Shown piece after piece: positions 21,821 through 32,360 of a stretch of 64,000 nucleotides of DNA. The position numbers were made by a program, and so were the translations under genes. The DNA is from Adenophora triphylla var. japonica (taxonomy: Eukaryota > Streptophyta > Magnoliopsida > Asterales > Campanulaceae). The DNA lies in the NCBI GenBank assembly GCA_022495995.1, contig JAFEMH010002554.1, forward strand, positions 267,799 through 331,798, read 5' to 3'. A model generated the notes under the pieces. It made no database searches, was not told the origin of the DNA, and was given only the letters and a program-made list of their open reading frames with translations. Every line of letters begins with the position of its first letter. Positions within the stretch are counted from its first letter, which is position 1.

Positions 21821-22598
21821 GTGTAATTGGGAGTAGCAACCGCTTGGGGAGAAGGTGGGGAAGTTATAAAACGGTTGAAGGGGAGGAGGATTGTCAGCCC
21901 TTGGATCAACATTCCAAGAATCAATCCTGACCACCACTTATAGGGGGGCTAAGAGGCGGTTAAAACCTCCCTGTATTGTATTATAGATAATACTATTTTT
22001 TATTTTTATTTTGTCTATTTTGAACCATTTTGCATCTGATAAAATTTGCATTATTATATTATTTTGACCCCTTCCTACCAAATTCTATATGGTAAGTACA
22101 ATTTTTTTCCTTAAGTAATTTCGTTCATTTTCAATAAATAAAAAAATAGCAATCGCGATCATATTTTGTTTAACAAAAATCTGACCTTGCCACTACACTA
22201 CACAAAGGTGACTCCGCCGGTAATAACGACAAACATCATTGAAGCATATCTATCTATATATAATAACAAGGTTGTGGTAAATTTTTTGCCTTCGAGGGGT
22301 ATTTTGGACATTTCGCTTGGTGGCAAAAATGCAAAAATGAAGCCTAAAAATACACGTGGATGTCTGTTATTAGCCCAAAATGTTAATTTTATTTTTTTTT
22401 AAACCAAATTGGACACGTGTTGGACGTTTAAGAAAGGGTAGTTACGTCATTTCGAAGGCGCGTGTGTCGCACGCGCCGACAAAGCCGCGTTATTCCAACA
22501 TTTTCCTTTTTTTTTTCTTGACACGTGGCGAAAGACGATTGGGTAGCTGATTTTCAAAAAAAATAATTAATCCTCTTTCTTTAACCTCAATTATTATA

Positions 22599-22874
22599 CT
22601 CCCTCCGTCCCAATAAAAGCTTCACTAATTACCCAAAAGGGCGTCTCGTTAGAAGCTTCACCTTTCCTTTTTTGGCAAAAAATCTTCACTATTCTCTCCA
22701 CTCATTCTCTCTCCTAAAACACTATTACACTCACAACACTTTTCAAATTCAATATTCCCTCCACTAATTCTCTCTCCTATTTTCAAATTACACTCACAAC
22801 ATTTTTTTTCCCTCCCATTACCATAATTCCCGTGCCGGAGGAAAATGGTGAAGCAATTGGTGGGACGGAGGGAG
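22599..22874. mobile_element. Stowaway MITE, 276 bp
   Basis: Ends CTCCCTCCGTCCCAAT and the inverse are flanked by TA (22597-22598, 22875-22876). The interior differs from the copy at 9293, so it is another subfamily member. Confidence 0.95.
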
Positions 22875-22899
22875 TATATTAAATTAATTTTTTTAATTT

Positions 22900-23042
22900 T
22901 TTTTTACACCAAAAGTCATAAAAAAAAATTCTCTTTAAATAGAGACTTCTTTCATTTGATTTGGACATAGAAAAAAATTCCACTTTTTTAAATATATATT
23001 TATTTATATTAAGTGTGAAGTATTTATTTTTAATTATAAATG

Positions 23043-23113
<71 letters not shown>

Positions 23114-24595
23114 TTTACTAATCATAAAAATAAAGAATATAAAATAAAATAAAAGTGGTGGGGTATAGAATAATGAGTTGGAATGGTGTTGAATATATAT
23201 TTAATATTAATAATTATATATGTATATTTTATATTTAACATTATATATGTATATTTAATATTAGTAACTATATAGTATGTATATAAATATGATTACACAT
23301 ACCTTGAACTTGAAGCCTCATTATATACCAAGGCCAAGGCCATTTTTTATTCGTTTTCTTTCGATGTGGGAAATCTGCCTTCGCCTTGGCCGGCCTTGGC
23401 CTTGCCTTGGCTCGGTCCTTGGCCGGCCTTGGCCTTGGCCTTTATCCCACATGGAAAAAAAATCAAAGTAAGATGAGTTGCATTGGTTATATAATTAGGA
23501 TGAAGCTAAGCCAAGCATGCATGATTCATCTGTGGCATAATCAATGGTCGGCTTTGCCTTGGCCAGCCGTGTGTTGCCATGTGACAAGATAAAAAAAATT
23601 AATTTAATATAAATTAATATAAATTAATTTTGTTTTTTTTATTACACCAAAATTCATTATTTTTTTTCTCTTTAAATAGAGACTTATTTCATTTGATTTC
23701 AACAAAGAAAAAAAATTCTCTTTTTTAAATATAAATTTGTTAATTATCTTTTACTAATTTTTCAATTTCTCTTGACTGAAAATTAATTAAGTGTAAAGCA
23801 ATTTTTTTAATTTTTTAATTATAAATGATAATAAAAAAATTTCTCTTTTTTAATTTAATATTTTAAATTTTTTTTACAACAAAAGTCATAATTTTTTTTC
23901 TCTTTAAATAAAGACTTTTTTTTATGTGAGTAGGGTAATAATATGAGGGAAAGATGGGCCGAATATGTAAGATACCCTGTGTTATTTTAATTTTTTTTTT
24001 TTTTGTAATAGTTGATTTCCATAATATTTTTATGATTGATCTTACATTTTTGTTTATGTAAAGATGATTAATGAAAAAAAATGAACATCGTTTTTTACTT
24101 TCGTTTGAACCATACATTGATATAGGTATAAACAATTTGGGTATATTTAATATTATTTCGTTTGGAAAGTAGGTATTTGTTGAATTATTTTTTGAAACTT
24201 ATTTGAGAAATGAGAAAATTAGTATAATAAAATTTTAGTCCAAAATTAGATTAGTTTCTTGGTTTAATTTTTTTCATTAATTTAAAACTCATATTAGAAG
24301 GGAATATAATATATTTTTAGAAATATCAAGTAACTAAATGAGTTATAATCTCATTTTTTATGAAATAAAATAAATTACTTTTATTAAAAATTACCCAAAT
24401 AAAGTGGATAGTAAATGATTTATTTTGTTTCTTTTTTTTATTGGTTAAAATTATGAGAGCCGTAAATTACACGGGCCTAAAGAGGCGCGTGAATGCATTA
24501 GTTTTTTTTTTTGTTAATTTAGTTTTTTATTTTTAATGGTCTTTTTAGTAAAAAAAATTAAATAAGTGTGAAGTATTTATTTTTAATTATAAATG

Positions 24596-24626
<31 letters not shown>

Positions 24627-26915
24627 TATAGGTATAAACAATTTTGGTATATTTAATATTATTTCGTTTGGAAAGTAGGTATTTGTTGAATTATTTTTTG
24701 GACATTTATTTGAGAAATGAGAAAATTAGTATAATAAAATTTTAGTCCAAAATTAGATTAGTTTCTTGGTTTAATTTTTTTCATTAATTTAAAACTCATA
24801 TTAGAAGGGAATATAATATATTTTTAGAAATATCAAGTAACTAAATGAGTTATAATCTCATTTTTTGTGAAATAAAATAAATTACTTTTATTAAAAATTA
24901 CCCAAATAAAGTGGATAGTAAATGATTTATTTTGTTTCTTTTTTTTTATTGGTTAAAATTATGAGAGCCGTAAATTACATGGGCCTAAAGAGGCGCGTGA
25001 ATGCATTAGTTTTTTTTTTGTTAATTTTAGTTTTTTATTTTTAATGGTCTTTTTAGTAAAAAAATTAAATAAGTGTGAAGTATTTATTTTTAATTATAAT
25101 TGATAATAATAATAATAATAATTTTACTAATCATAAAAATAAAGAATATCAAATAAAATAAAAGTGGTGGGGTATAGGATGTTGAGTTGGAATGGTGTTG
25201 AATATATATTTAATATTTAAAATTATATATGTATATTTAATATTAATAATTATATATGTATATAAATATAATTACACCTACCTTGAACTTGAACCCTCAT
25301 TATATACCAAGACCAAGGCCATTTTTGATTCGTTTTCTTTCGATGTGGGAAATCTGCCTTGGCCTTGCCTCGGCTCGGCCCTTGGCCTTGCCTTGACCGG
25401 CCTTCGCCTTGGTCTTTATCCCACATGGAAAAAAAAACCAAAGTAAGATGAGTTGCCTTGGTTATATAATTATGATGAAGCTAAGCCTAGCATGCATGAT
25501 TCGTTCGTGGCATTATCAATGGTTGGCTTGGCCTTGGCCTGCCGGGTGTTGCCATGTGTCAAGATAAAAAAAATTAATTTAATATAAATTAATTTTGTTT
25601 TTTTTATTACACCAAAATTCATAATTTTTTTTACTCTTTAAATAGAGACTTATTTCATTTGATTTCGACAAAGAAAAAAAATCCTCTTTTTTAAATATAA
25701 GTTTGTTAATTATCCTTTACTAATTTTTCAATTTTTTTTTAGTGAAAAATAATTAAGTGTGAAGTAATTTTTTTAATTTTTTATTTATAAATGATAATAA
25801 AAAATATATATATATTTTTAATTTATTATTTAAAATTTTTTTTTACACCAAAATACATAATTTTTTTCTCTTTAAATAGAAACTTCTTTTATGTGATTAG
25901 GGTAATAATATGAGGAAAAGATGGGCCAAATATGTAAGCTACCCTGTGTTATTTTCATTTTTTTTTTGTAATAGTTGATTTCCATAATATTGTTATGATT
26001 GATCTTACATTTGTGTTTATGTGAAGATTAGGGGACATTTGTAGTTACTTGGTTAGGGTTGAAAATCTATGAAGGGCAAAAAGATTACGAAAAATGAGTA
26101 GCTTATTTAAGAAGCGTTGTACATCATGTTAAACATACACATGTGCACACACACTAAAATACATTAGAACAAAATATCAAGTAACTAAATGAGTTATAAT
26201 CTCATTTTTTATGAAATAAAATAAATTACTTTTATTAACAATTACCCAATTAAAGTGGATAGTAAATGATTCACTTTGTTTCTTAATTTTTTATTGGTTA
26301 AAATTATGAGAGCCGTAAATTACACGGGCCTAAAAGAGGCGCGTGAATGCATTAGTTTTTTTTTTTTGTTAATTTTAGTTTTTTATTTTTCATGGTCTTT
26401 TTAGTAAAAAACTAAATAAGTGTGAAGTATTTATTTTTAATTATAAATAATAATAATAATAATAATATTTTTACTAATCATAAAAATAAAGAATATCAAA
26501 TAAAATAAAAGTGGTGGGGTATAGGATGATGAGTTGGAATGGTGTTGAATATATATTTTATATTTAAAATTATATATGTATATTTAATATTAATAATTAT
26601 ATATGTATATAAATATAATTACATCTACCTTGAACTTGAAGACTCATTATATTCCAAGGCCAAGGCCATTTTTGATTCATTTTCTTTCGATGTGGGAAAT
26701 CTGCCTTGGCCTTGCCTCGGCTCGGCCGGCCTTGGCCTTGCCTTGGCTCGGCCCTTGGCCTTCCCTTGGCCGGCCTTGGCCTTGGCCTTTATCCCACATG
26801 AAAAAAAAACAAAGTAAGATGAGTTGCCTTGGTTATATAATGAGGATGAAGCTTAGCCAAGCATGCATGATTCGTTCGTGGCATTACCAATGGTCGGCTT
26901 GGCCTTGGCTCTGAC
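22900..26915. repeat. Long direct repeats inside the Helitron (three partial copies)
   Basis: A unit with landmarks gtgaagtatttatttttaatta, (AAT)n, gtggtggggtata, accttgaacttgaa, ccaaggccaaggcc, gatgtgggaaatctgcc and atcccacatg occurs at about 23007, 25063 and 26410. The accttgaacttgaa landmarks are at 23302, 25280 and 26628. Within it, 24121-24600 is repeated again at 24627-25095 (offset 506 bp). Each copy has a ccttggcc-rich core of variable length. No protein is encoded. Confidence 0.85.
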
Positions 26916-26937
26916 TTTTTTATTTTCTCAAAAAATA

Positions 26938-27190
26938 GGTCAAATCGAATACTCGAATTGAATTATTAGAATATCAATTTCGAATCGTATACGAATCAAT
27001 TTCTATATTCGACTACGAATCAAATACGAATACAAATCAAATTTTATATTCGAAAACAAATCGAATACTAATCGAATATGATGATTTCGATTCGGTTACG
27101 AATCGAATAGGAATACAAATCAAATTTTATATTCGAATACAAATTGAATACTAATCGAATATGATGATATTCGATTTGGTTACGCCCCTA
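26938..27190. repeat. cgaatac-type tandem repeat, possible hAT end
   Basis: Two ~85-bp copies of gaatacaaatcaaattttatattcg...gaatatgatgat lie side by side, ending ggttacgcccctaattg, which resembles the inner edge of a hAT-like end. The partner end is not identified. Confidence 0.45.
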
Positions 27191-28110
27191 ATTGTGATGA
27201 ATGTGGATTTTGATATATTTAATAAGTGAGATGGGGTAATATGATTATTGTGTTTATTTTAGTTCGATATATCAAACAATTTATTTAATTTAAAAAAAAT
27301 AATATTTGAAGCATAGTAAATAAAGTATTAATAAATTTGTCGATTTTTCTATTCGTCTCAAAATATTGTTTATTTATAAAGACGAATATCAGTAAAAATG
27401 ACCATCATTTTTAAAATTTTGATTGAGCAGTATGTAAATATTATAAGAAATAAAGATAGTATAAATTGGTATTTTAAAAGAGTGAGATGAAGAAGTGGGT
27501 TGAGTTTGATGAGGAAGTGGGGGGTTTGGGGATTTTTTTTTCATTTAACGAAATTGTTAGTATTTTTATTTTTCTTCTAAAAATTAAATAAGTTAAATTG
27601 AAAATAAATATCATAATTATGTTCATAATGAGTTAATGTAAATAATTATGACATGATTTTTTTGATGTACGAGCATGAGTTAATTGAAAGTTTCCATTTG
27701 AAAAAGAATGATATTAATTTTTATTAGATAAATGTACTATTCTTTTGGTATGACCAAAGCTTTTGTTTTTATTTAAAAAATTCTCTTTATCAAAAAGAAA
27801 TAAAATATCACCTTTCTTTTAACTAGATTTCCAATCTTCACCTTTTTTTTTAACTGATTTGAATAACTTATTTCGTATTTCATAAACATGTTCGTGTGTT
27901 TTATTTAATTTTTTTAAATGACAAAATACTACAGAATTGTATATAGAAAAATGCATATTCCTTATAATTTTTTGTTTTATTTCTATTTTATTGTTTTCTA
28001 ATTTTTATGTACTGATAATGGAGTCTTTAAGAAAGTATTCCATAATGTATAAACGAATTGAGTTCTTGATTTATTTTAGTTCAATTTTTTTTTCTTTTGA
28101 ATATATAGTA
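27191..28110. other. AT-rich Helitron interior, nothing identified
   Basis: No gene or repeat recognised. The only long frame (27937-28191) is low-complexity and runs through the Helitron 3' end. Confidence 0.5.
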
Positions 28111-28449
28111 ATGCCCCGTGCATCGCACGAGAGTCAATCTAGTCTATGTATAATACCATGGATGCACAAATTTTCTCAATTTTTTTTTTGAACAATGGGT
28201 TGTATATTTTAAACTTGGTCAAGGTACTATTCATTTATGTCTCAAGTCATAAAATAAAAAAGAGGGTTGCCGTAAATATATGACAACGAGCGTATAATTG
28301 TCACAATCTATAGTATAAATGGAAGCAGTCTCCACTGTTCAATGAACAGTAGCAAGGGGGTATTTGACCATTTTGCCCCCACTATTTTGTCACTTTCCCA
28401 TTTTGCCCTCCCTTTAATTTTTTTTTTTTTTAAAACACACACATACCCA

Positions 28450-28487
<38 letters not shown>

Positions 28488-28862
28488 ATTTAGTTTGAAT
28501 TTCAAAATGGAGGAAGAAGACTTTGACGACGACGACGACATTGAAGAATCGAAATGGTGACCGCGACTGCGATGCCGGAGAAGAAAGAACTTCGAATGAG
28601 CACCGCCGCACAAGCAATCATGGGTAAGTATAAATTCATAAACCTTCGTTCGAAACCCTAACCCTAGCTTTTTCCCCAATTTCGTAGTTCGGAGCCCTCT
28701 CTCATCGCCGCCGCCGGAGAAGAAAGGTGGAAGAAATGAAAGGGGGATATGGAATTTTACGTCAATGGAGGAAATTGGGGCGACATTGGAGAAGATCTTT
28801 CGCTACGGACAGCAACGTCGATTGCCTTCCTTCCGGCAAAGTCCAAATTTTTGATCGACACC

Positions 28863-29317
28863 TGATGAAGATCAAGATACGAATTAGTTTAGTTTAATGT
28901 AATTTTCGGAATTTTATTTAATTAGGTGATAATATCATGTTTAGAATTAGATTTAGTCAATGTTTTAATGTTTTAGAGGTTTATTTGGTTACTATATAGA
29001 TTAGGGTTAAATTTAGAAGTATTTGACTTGTTTTTCAAGTCGTAGGAGTCCTATAAAATTAGGTTTATGTGTAATTCTGAATTTCAGTTGAATGATATTG
29101 AATTTTGAGTGTTTACTCTTTATTTCCTAAAAGTGATTAAATTCCTTTTGGATGCCGACTCTCCGTATCGATTGAGTGTTGAAGATCAATTACTAGTATT
29201 GATTAAATTCTACTAGAATTGATATCTATCAAGTTCGACTGCGATTGAAGGATTGATTCGCGTATTGATTAATTTCTACCCGTAATCAATCATCTATCCA
29301 AGTCTTCCGCTGCATCA
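28863..29317 (+). repeat. 5' LTR, 455 bp
   Basis: TG...CA ends; nearly identical to 29890-30353. Confidence 0.93.
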
Positions 29318-29318
29318 T

Positions 29319-29889
29319 TTGGTATCAGAGCCAAAACCAGGGATTCTCGTTTCGGTTGAGGTATCCGTTTATCAATTTTTGTTCTCCTTATATTCTCAAA
29401 AAAAAAAAAAGTTTGATATTTCGTGGCCTTTCATTGAATCTACGACTATTGATCTTCTCATCGATTGGTCGAAACCTCCAATTTATGATAAGTGTTCTTG
29501 CGAAATCTGTCAATCTGTCAATGTTTTGCCTTTAGCCAATACAGCCACTACACAACCTCTATTTTATTTCTTTTGGCCGATCTATGATGAAAAAATTGGT
29601 ACCCATCAATTTAATGATCCATTTGATATTCCTCAATCGAAGACATTTTTTTCTAGCTATATAAAAAATTTGCTACTCCATGAATTCATTCGATTGTTTT
29701 GGGCTGATTGGATGGATGTTATCACCCAAGTAAACAAATTCAAGGTTCGCCAAAGATTTGAGATTTGTCATATTCTGATATCAAATCCGATTGAAAGGAA
29801 GATGGTGTTACATGTTCTTTATGCACTGCTACAAATTCGAGGACGAGTACATCCAAATTCGAGGACGATTTTTTCGAAGCCGAGGAGAA
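29319..29889 (+). pseudogene. Residual internal ORF of the small LTR element
   Basis: A frame open from the primer site into the 3' LTR encodes about 190 residues, including FIESTTIDLLIDWSKPP, YDKCSCEICQ and FRLFWADWMDV-like segments (actual text FIRLFWADWMDVITQ). I recognise no gag, protease, RT or integrase motif. It may be leftover polyprotein or a new frame made by the deletion. Confidence 0.4.
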
Positions 29890-30353
29890 TGATGAAGATC
29901 AAGATACGAATTAGTTTAGTTTAATGTAATTTTCGAAATTTTATTTAATTAGGTGATAATATCATGTTTAGAATTAGATTTAGTCAATGTTTTAATGTTT
30001 TAGAGGTTTATTTGGTTACTATATAGATTAGGGTTAAATTTAGAAGTATTTGACTTGTTTTTCAAGTCGTAGGAGTCCTATAAAATTAGGTTTATGTGTA
30101 ATTCCGAATTTTAGTTGAATGATATTGAATTTTGAGTGTTTACTCTTTATTTCCTAAAAGTGATTCAATTCCTTTTGGATGCCGACTCTCCGTATCGATT
30201 AAATTCTACGAGTGTTGAAGATCAATTACTAGTATTGATTAAATTCTACTAGAATTGATATCTATCAAGTTCGACTGCGATTGAAGGATTGATTCGCGTA
30301 TTGATTAATTTTTACCCGTAATCAATCATCTATCCAAGTCTTCCGCTGCATCA
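29890..30353 (+). repeat. 3' LTR, 464 bp
   Basis: Copy of 28863-29317 with an extra aattctacg near 30205. Confidence 0.93.
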
Positions 30354-30483
30354 ACACCTCAAACGCAAGCAAGTTAAGTCTCCTACCTTCTATCTATCTA
30401 CTGAAACAGTTTGGTAATTGTCTTTTTTTTTTTTTTTATAATCCAATTGAATTATTCTTTTAATCTGAGATTTGATACCCATT

Positions 30484-30770
30484 TTGTCATAGTCTGAACA
30501 CGGGCTTAAGTAAAAAAAAAAAAAAACCGTGTCCTCGGACACGGGCTTAATTAAAAAATAATAATAATAATAATAATAAAATTAACGTGTCCTCGGACAC
30601 GGGCTTATTCTAGACTATGGCAAAAATCTATATGTTAATTAGATGTTAATTTATGTCTTATATTTTTGTAAATAAGGGCATAATGTTTATGTTCATACAT
30701 CACTATAATTTGTAACTATAATGTTTATGTTAATTAAAAAAAAAAAGACCCGTGTCCTCGGACACGGGCA
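30484..30770 (+). repeat. Stacked Helitron 3'-end hairpins
   Basis: The hairpin cgtgtcctcggacacgggc occurs at about 30528, 30585 and 30750 (and again at 31404), each after an A-rich tract. A half copy (aacacgggcttaag) is at 30498. Only the 30585 and 31404 copies are followed by CTAG. Confidence 0.85.
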
Positions 30771-30780
30771 TATGTACTAC

Positions 30781-31431
30781 TCTATATTATAAATGGAACC
30801 AGTGTTTCCACTGTAGCATGAACAGTTCCAAGTTGCAATTTTCCCATTTTACCCTCACTATTTTGTTCCTTTCCCATTTTGCCCTTAAAAAAAATAAAAA
30901 AAATAACCATCAGCTTTTTCTTCAAACGAATCCCCAATTTATCAAAACCCTAGATCTGATCTGCTCTTGCCAGCTCCATAGCAATTGTTCATTGAAGATA
31001 ATTAATCTATCGATTGAGGGATTGTCTAATTTGAAATTTGGGATCTCCACTGGATCGGAACCATGCCGGTGGCTGCTTCCGCTATTTACTTCTTAAATCT
31101 CCGGGGAGATGTCCTCATCAATCGTCTCTACCGCGATGATGTCGGGTAAGCGTTCTCTCTCTCTCTCTTTCTCTCTCTCCGTCTATCTCACACGCACTCA
31201 CACACACTATTATATGTAAGAAACTTTGTGCTTTGAGAATTTTGTATAGTGCAATAATGTTTCGGTAATGATAAGTAGACTAGCCTGCTTTACTATAATT
31301 TCGATTATGAAGTGCATTTCGTATATAAATTTGAGTTCAGTTGGGAAAATTCAGATGGGTGTTGGTCTGGTGGTTTTTTTTTTTTTTTAAATTAAAAAAA
31401 AAACGTGTCCTCGGACACGGGCTTATTCTAG
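30781..31431 (+). mobile_element. Short Helitron (651 bp) carrying an AP2M-like exon
   Basis: It starts TCTATATTATAAATGG and ends hairpin CGTGTCC-tc-GGACACGGG, cttatt, CTAG|T (31428-31431). The 5' region matches 28307 onwards. It carries a leader, one coding exon and intron sequence. It abuts the previous element with no spacer. Confidence 0.75.
31063..31145 (+). pseudogene. Captured first exon of the AP-2 complex mu subunit
   Basis: ATG at 31063 opens MPVAASAIYFLNLRGDVLIN, then RLYRDDVG, ending at donor gg|gtaagc (31146). This is the highly conserved N-terminus of plant AP2M, the medium subunit of the AP-2 clathrin adaptor. About 280 bp of leader and 255 bp of intron came with it. The rest of the protein is absent, so it is a fragment. 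The frame is still open, which suggests recent capture. Confidence 0.85.
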
Positions 31432-31551
31432 TGATATAATATGAATTGAAATGTTGAAATTGTTCTTCATTGACAACTTCATACATACGCATACGCTGCC
31501 GATTCAGTAGCCGACTCCAAATGTTTCGAGGAGTTCGAATCATTTTGAGAT

Positions 31552-31880
31552 GACCAAACTAATATTTTGGCCATTGTACTATTGATCAATTTCCAATGTC
31601 CCCATTATTCTTTTTATTTTTTGAATGTCACCACTGTACTCTTTTACATTTTCAATGTCATGACTCTATCCATTAAATTGTCAAAACCCTAACGAAAGTT
31701 AGTCACATGAGGTTACATGACTAACCTTCATTAAGTTTTTTACGAATTTGTTAATTTTTGTGTGTGTCTGCTAACAAAAATCGAAAAAAAAATACCTAGG
31801 GCTTCTTATGTAAAAATCAAAATAATAGGTATGCAATTCATAATCTTTCTTTGATTTTGATAACTTATTTATGTGTATCA
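31552..31880 (+). repeat. MULE left terminal inverted repeat
   Basis: It matches the reverse complement of 54785-55094. Shared words include atcaatttccaatgtcccc, ttgaatgtcaccactg, aaattgtcaaaac, aacgaaagtta and tttctttgattttg. Confidence 0.9.
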
Positions 31881-32072
31881 ATGATTTTCACTAAATGAGT
31901 TATATATTTTCATACAGTCAAAGAAATTGGAAAAAATAAAAGAATTGAACTGAAGCGTAATATTGATATATCCAGCCAAGGTGGAGATTATAGGTATGTA
32001 ATCCAAAATCTTTATTTCTTTTGTTTAATAGATTATTGAACCATATAATACTATAACGGATCATATGTCTTT

Positions 32073-32324
32073 TGTTGAGATTTGACGAGATATCGTCAAT
32101 ATCTCCTGAGCCTGTAGTTAGGATGTAATTGTATCATTTCCTTATTTCACTCATTGTAAGTTAAGAAGATTGATTTTGTAGCATGATTATAGGAGATAAG
32201 TATGGAAGGATTGACTCCTTCTCCAAGTAATACTCTAGCTTGTATATAATTAGGGATTGACGCTTTGTAAAAGATCAAGGGAAGTAAATACATTTTCTCT
32301 CCTTCACATACACGGTTCTTAACT
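32073..32324 (+). repeat. 5' LTR of copia 2
   Basis: It starts TGTTGAGATTTGACGAG and ends ttcttaact; nearly identical to 36789-37040, so insertion was fairly recent. Confidence 0.95.
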
Positions 32325-32360
32325 TGGTATCAGAGCTACCAAGATCTGGATTGAAGCACC

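Larger units (their letters stand above)
17458..21987 (-). mobile_element. Nonautonomous Helitron, 4.5 kb, with captured gene fragments
   Basis: On the minus strand it starts TCTATAATACAATACAGG (21987) and ends with a hairpin CCCGTGCC-aat-GGCACGGG, 10 bases, then CTAG (17458). It lies between A and T of the target (atta|ttag), as Helitrons require, and leaves no duplication. The empty site is present 250 bp to the left. No Rep/helicase frame is seen, so it would depend on a partner. Contents: a five-exon ORF on the element's own strand, and a JAZ-like exon and a UBA-like exon on the opposite strand. A second Helitron 5' end lies inside at 18717. Confidence 0.85.
22253..28142 (+). mobile_element. 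Nonautonomous Helitron, 5.9 kb, repeat-filled
   Basis: It starts A|TCTATATATAATAACAAGG and ends with hairpin CGTGC-atc-GCACG (28117-28129), about ten bases, then CTAG|T (28139-28142). Target A|T. The interior is AT-rich with no Rep/helicase frame. It contains a Stowaway MITE, an AAT microsatellite and nearly three copies of a long repeat. A palindrome aaggcgcgtgtgtcgcacgcgcc is near 22457-22479. The start could alternatively be at 22249, where TC also follows. Confidence 0.7.
28863..30353 (+). mobile_element. Small nonautonomous LTR retrotransposon, 1.5 kb
   Basis: LTRs 28863-29317 and 29890-30353 both read TGATGAAGATC...GCTGCATCA. The target duplication ACACC is at 28858-28862 and 30354-30358. 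A primer site TGGTATCAGAGCC is at 29320 and a purine-rich tract gaagccgaggagaa at 29876-29889. The interior is only 572 bp. The LTRs differ by a few substitutions and a 9-bp insertion. No RT or integrase is encoded. The 3' motif attcgaggacgatttt just before the purine tract resembles the end of Ty3/gypsy polyproteins, suggesting a gypsy-derived deletion product. Confidence 0.9.
28736..30372 (+). pseudogene. Captured first exon of an NDUFAF5-like gene, split by a retroelement
   Basis: ATG at 28736 opens MKGGYGILRQWRKLGRHW, RRSFATDSNVDC, then SGKVQIFDR. The frame is cut at 28862 by the LTR element and continues from 30359 as LKRKQ, ending at a donor caa|gttaag (30373). With the insertion and one TSD copy removed there are 47 codons in one frame. 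The KVxIFDRxLKRxQ motif matches the start of the mature plant homologue of NDUFAF5, a mitochondrial complex I assembly methyltransferase, and the Arg/Ser-rich start fits a mitochondrial presequence. The methyltransferase domain is absent. A short acidic ORF at 28507-28560 lies in the preceding leader. Confidence 0.65.
28307..30613 (+). mobile_element. Nested Helitron carrying an NDUFAF5-like exon
   Basis: It starts A|TCTATAGTATAAATGG and ends CGTGTCC-tc-GGACACGGG, cttatt, CTAG (30610-30613). The first 110 bp (gaacagtagcaa, cccattttgccc) match the start of the Helitron at 30781, so both belong to one family. It holds a CT-rich leader, a gene fragment and an LTR element (28863-30353). The base after CTAG is A instead of T. 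Confidence 0.6.
28143..30780 (+). mobile_element. Outer Helitron, joined head to tail to its neighbours
   Basis: A 5' terminus TCTATGTATAATACCATGG begins at the base after the previous Helitron's CTAG. A 3' hairpin CCCGTGTCC-tc-GGACACGGG (30750-30769) is followed by catatgta and CTAC (30777-30780), one base off the CTAG consensus. The next Helitron starts at 30781. Pairing of these two ends is inferred: it leaves about 330 bp once the nested element 28307-30613 is removed. Confidence 0.4.

Noticed and set aside
22961..23152. Poly-asparagine ORF
   Set aside because: Translation of an AAT microsatellite.
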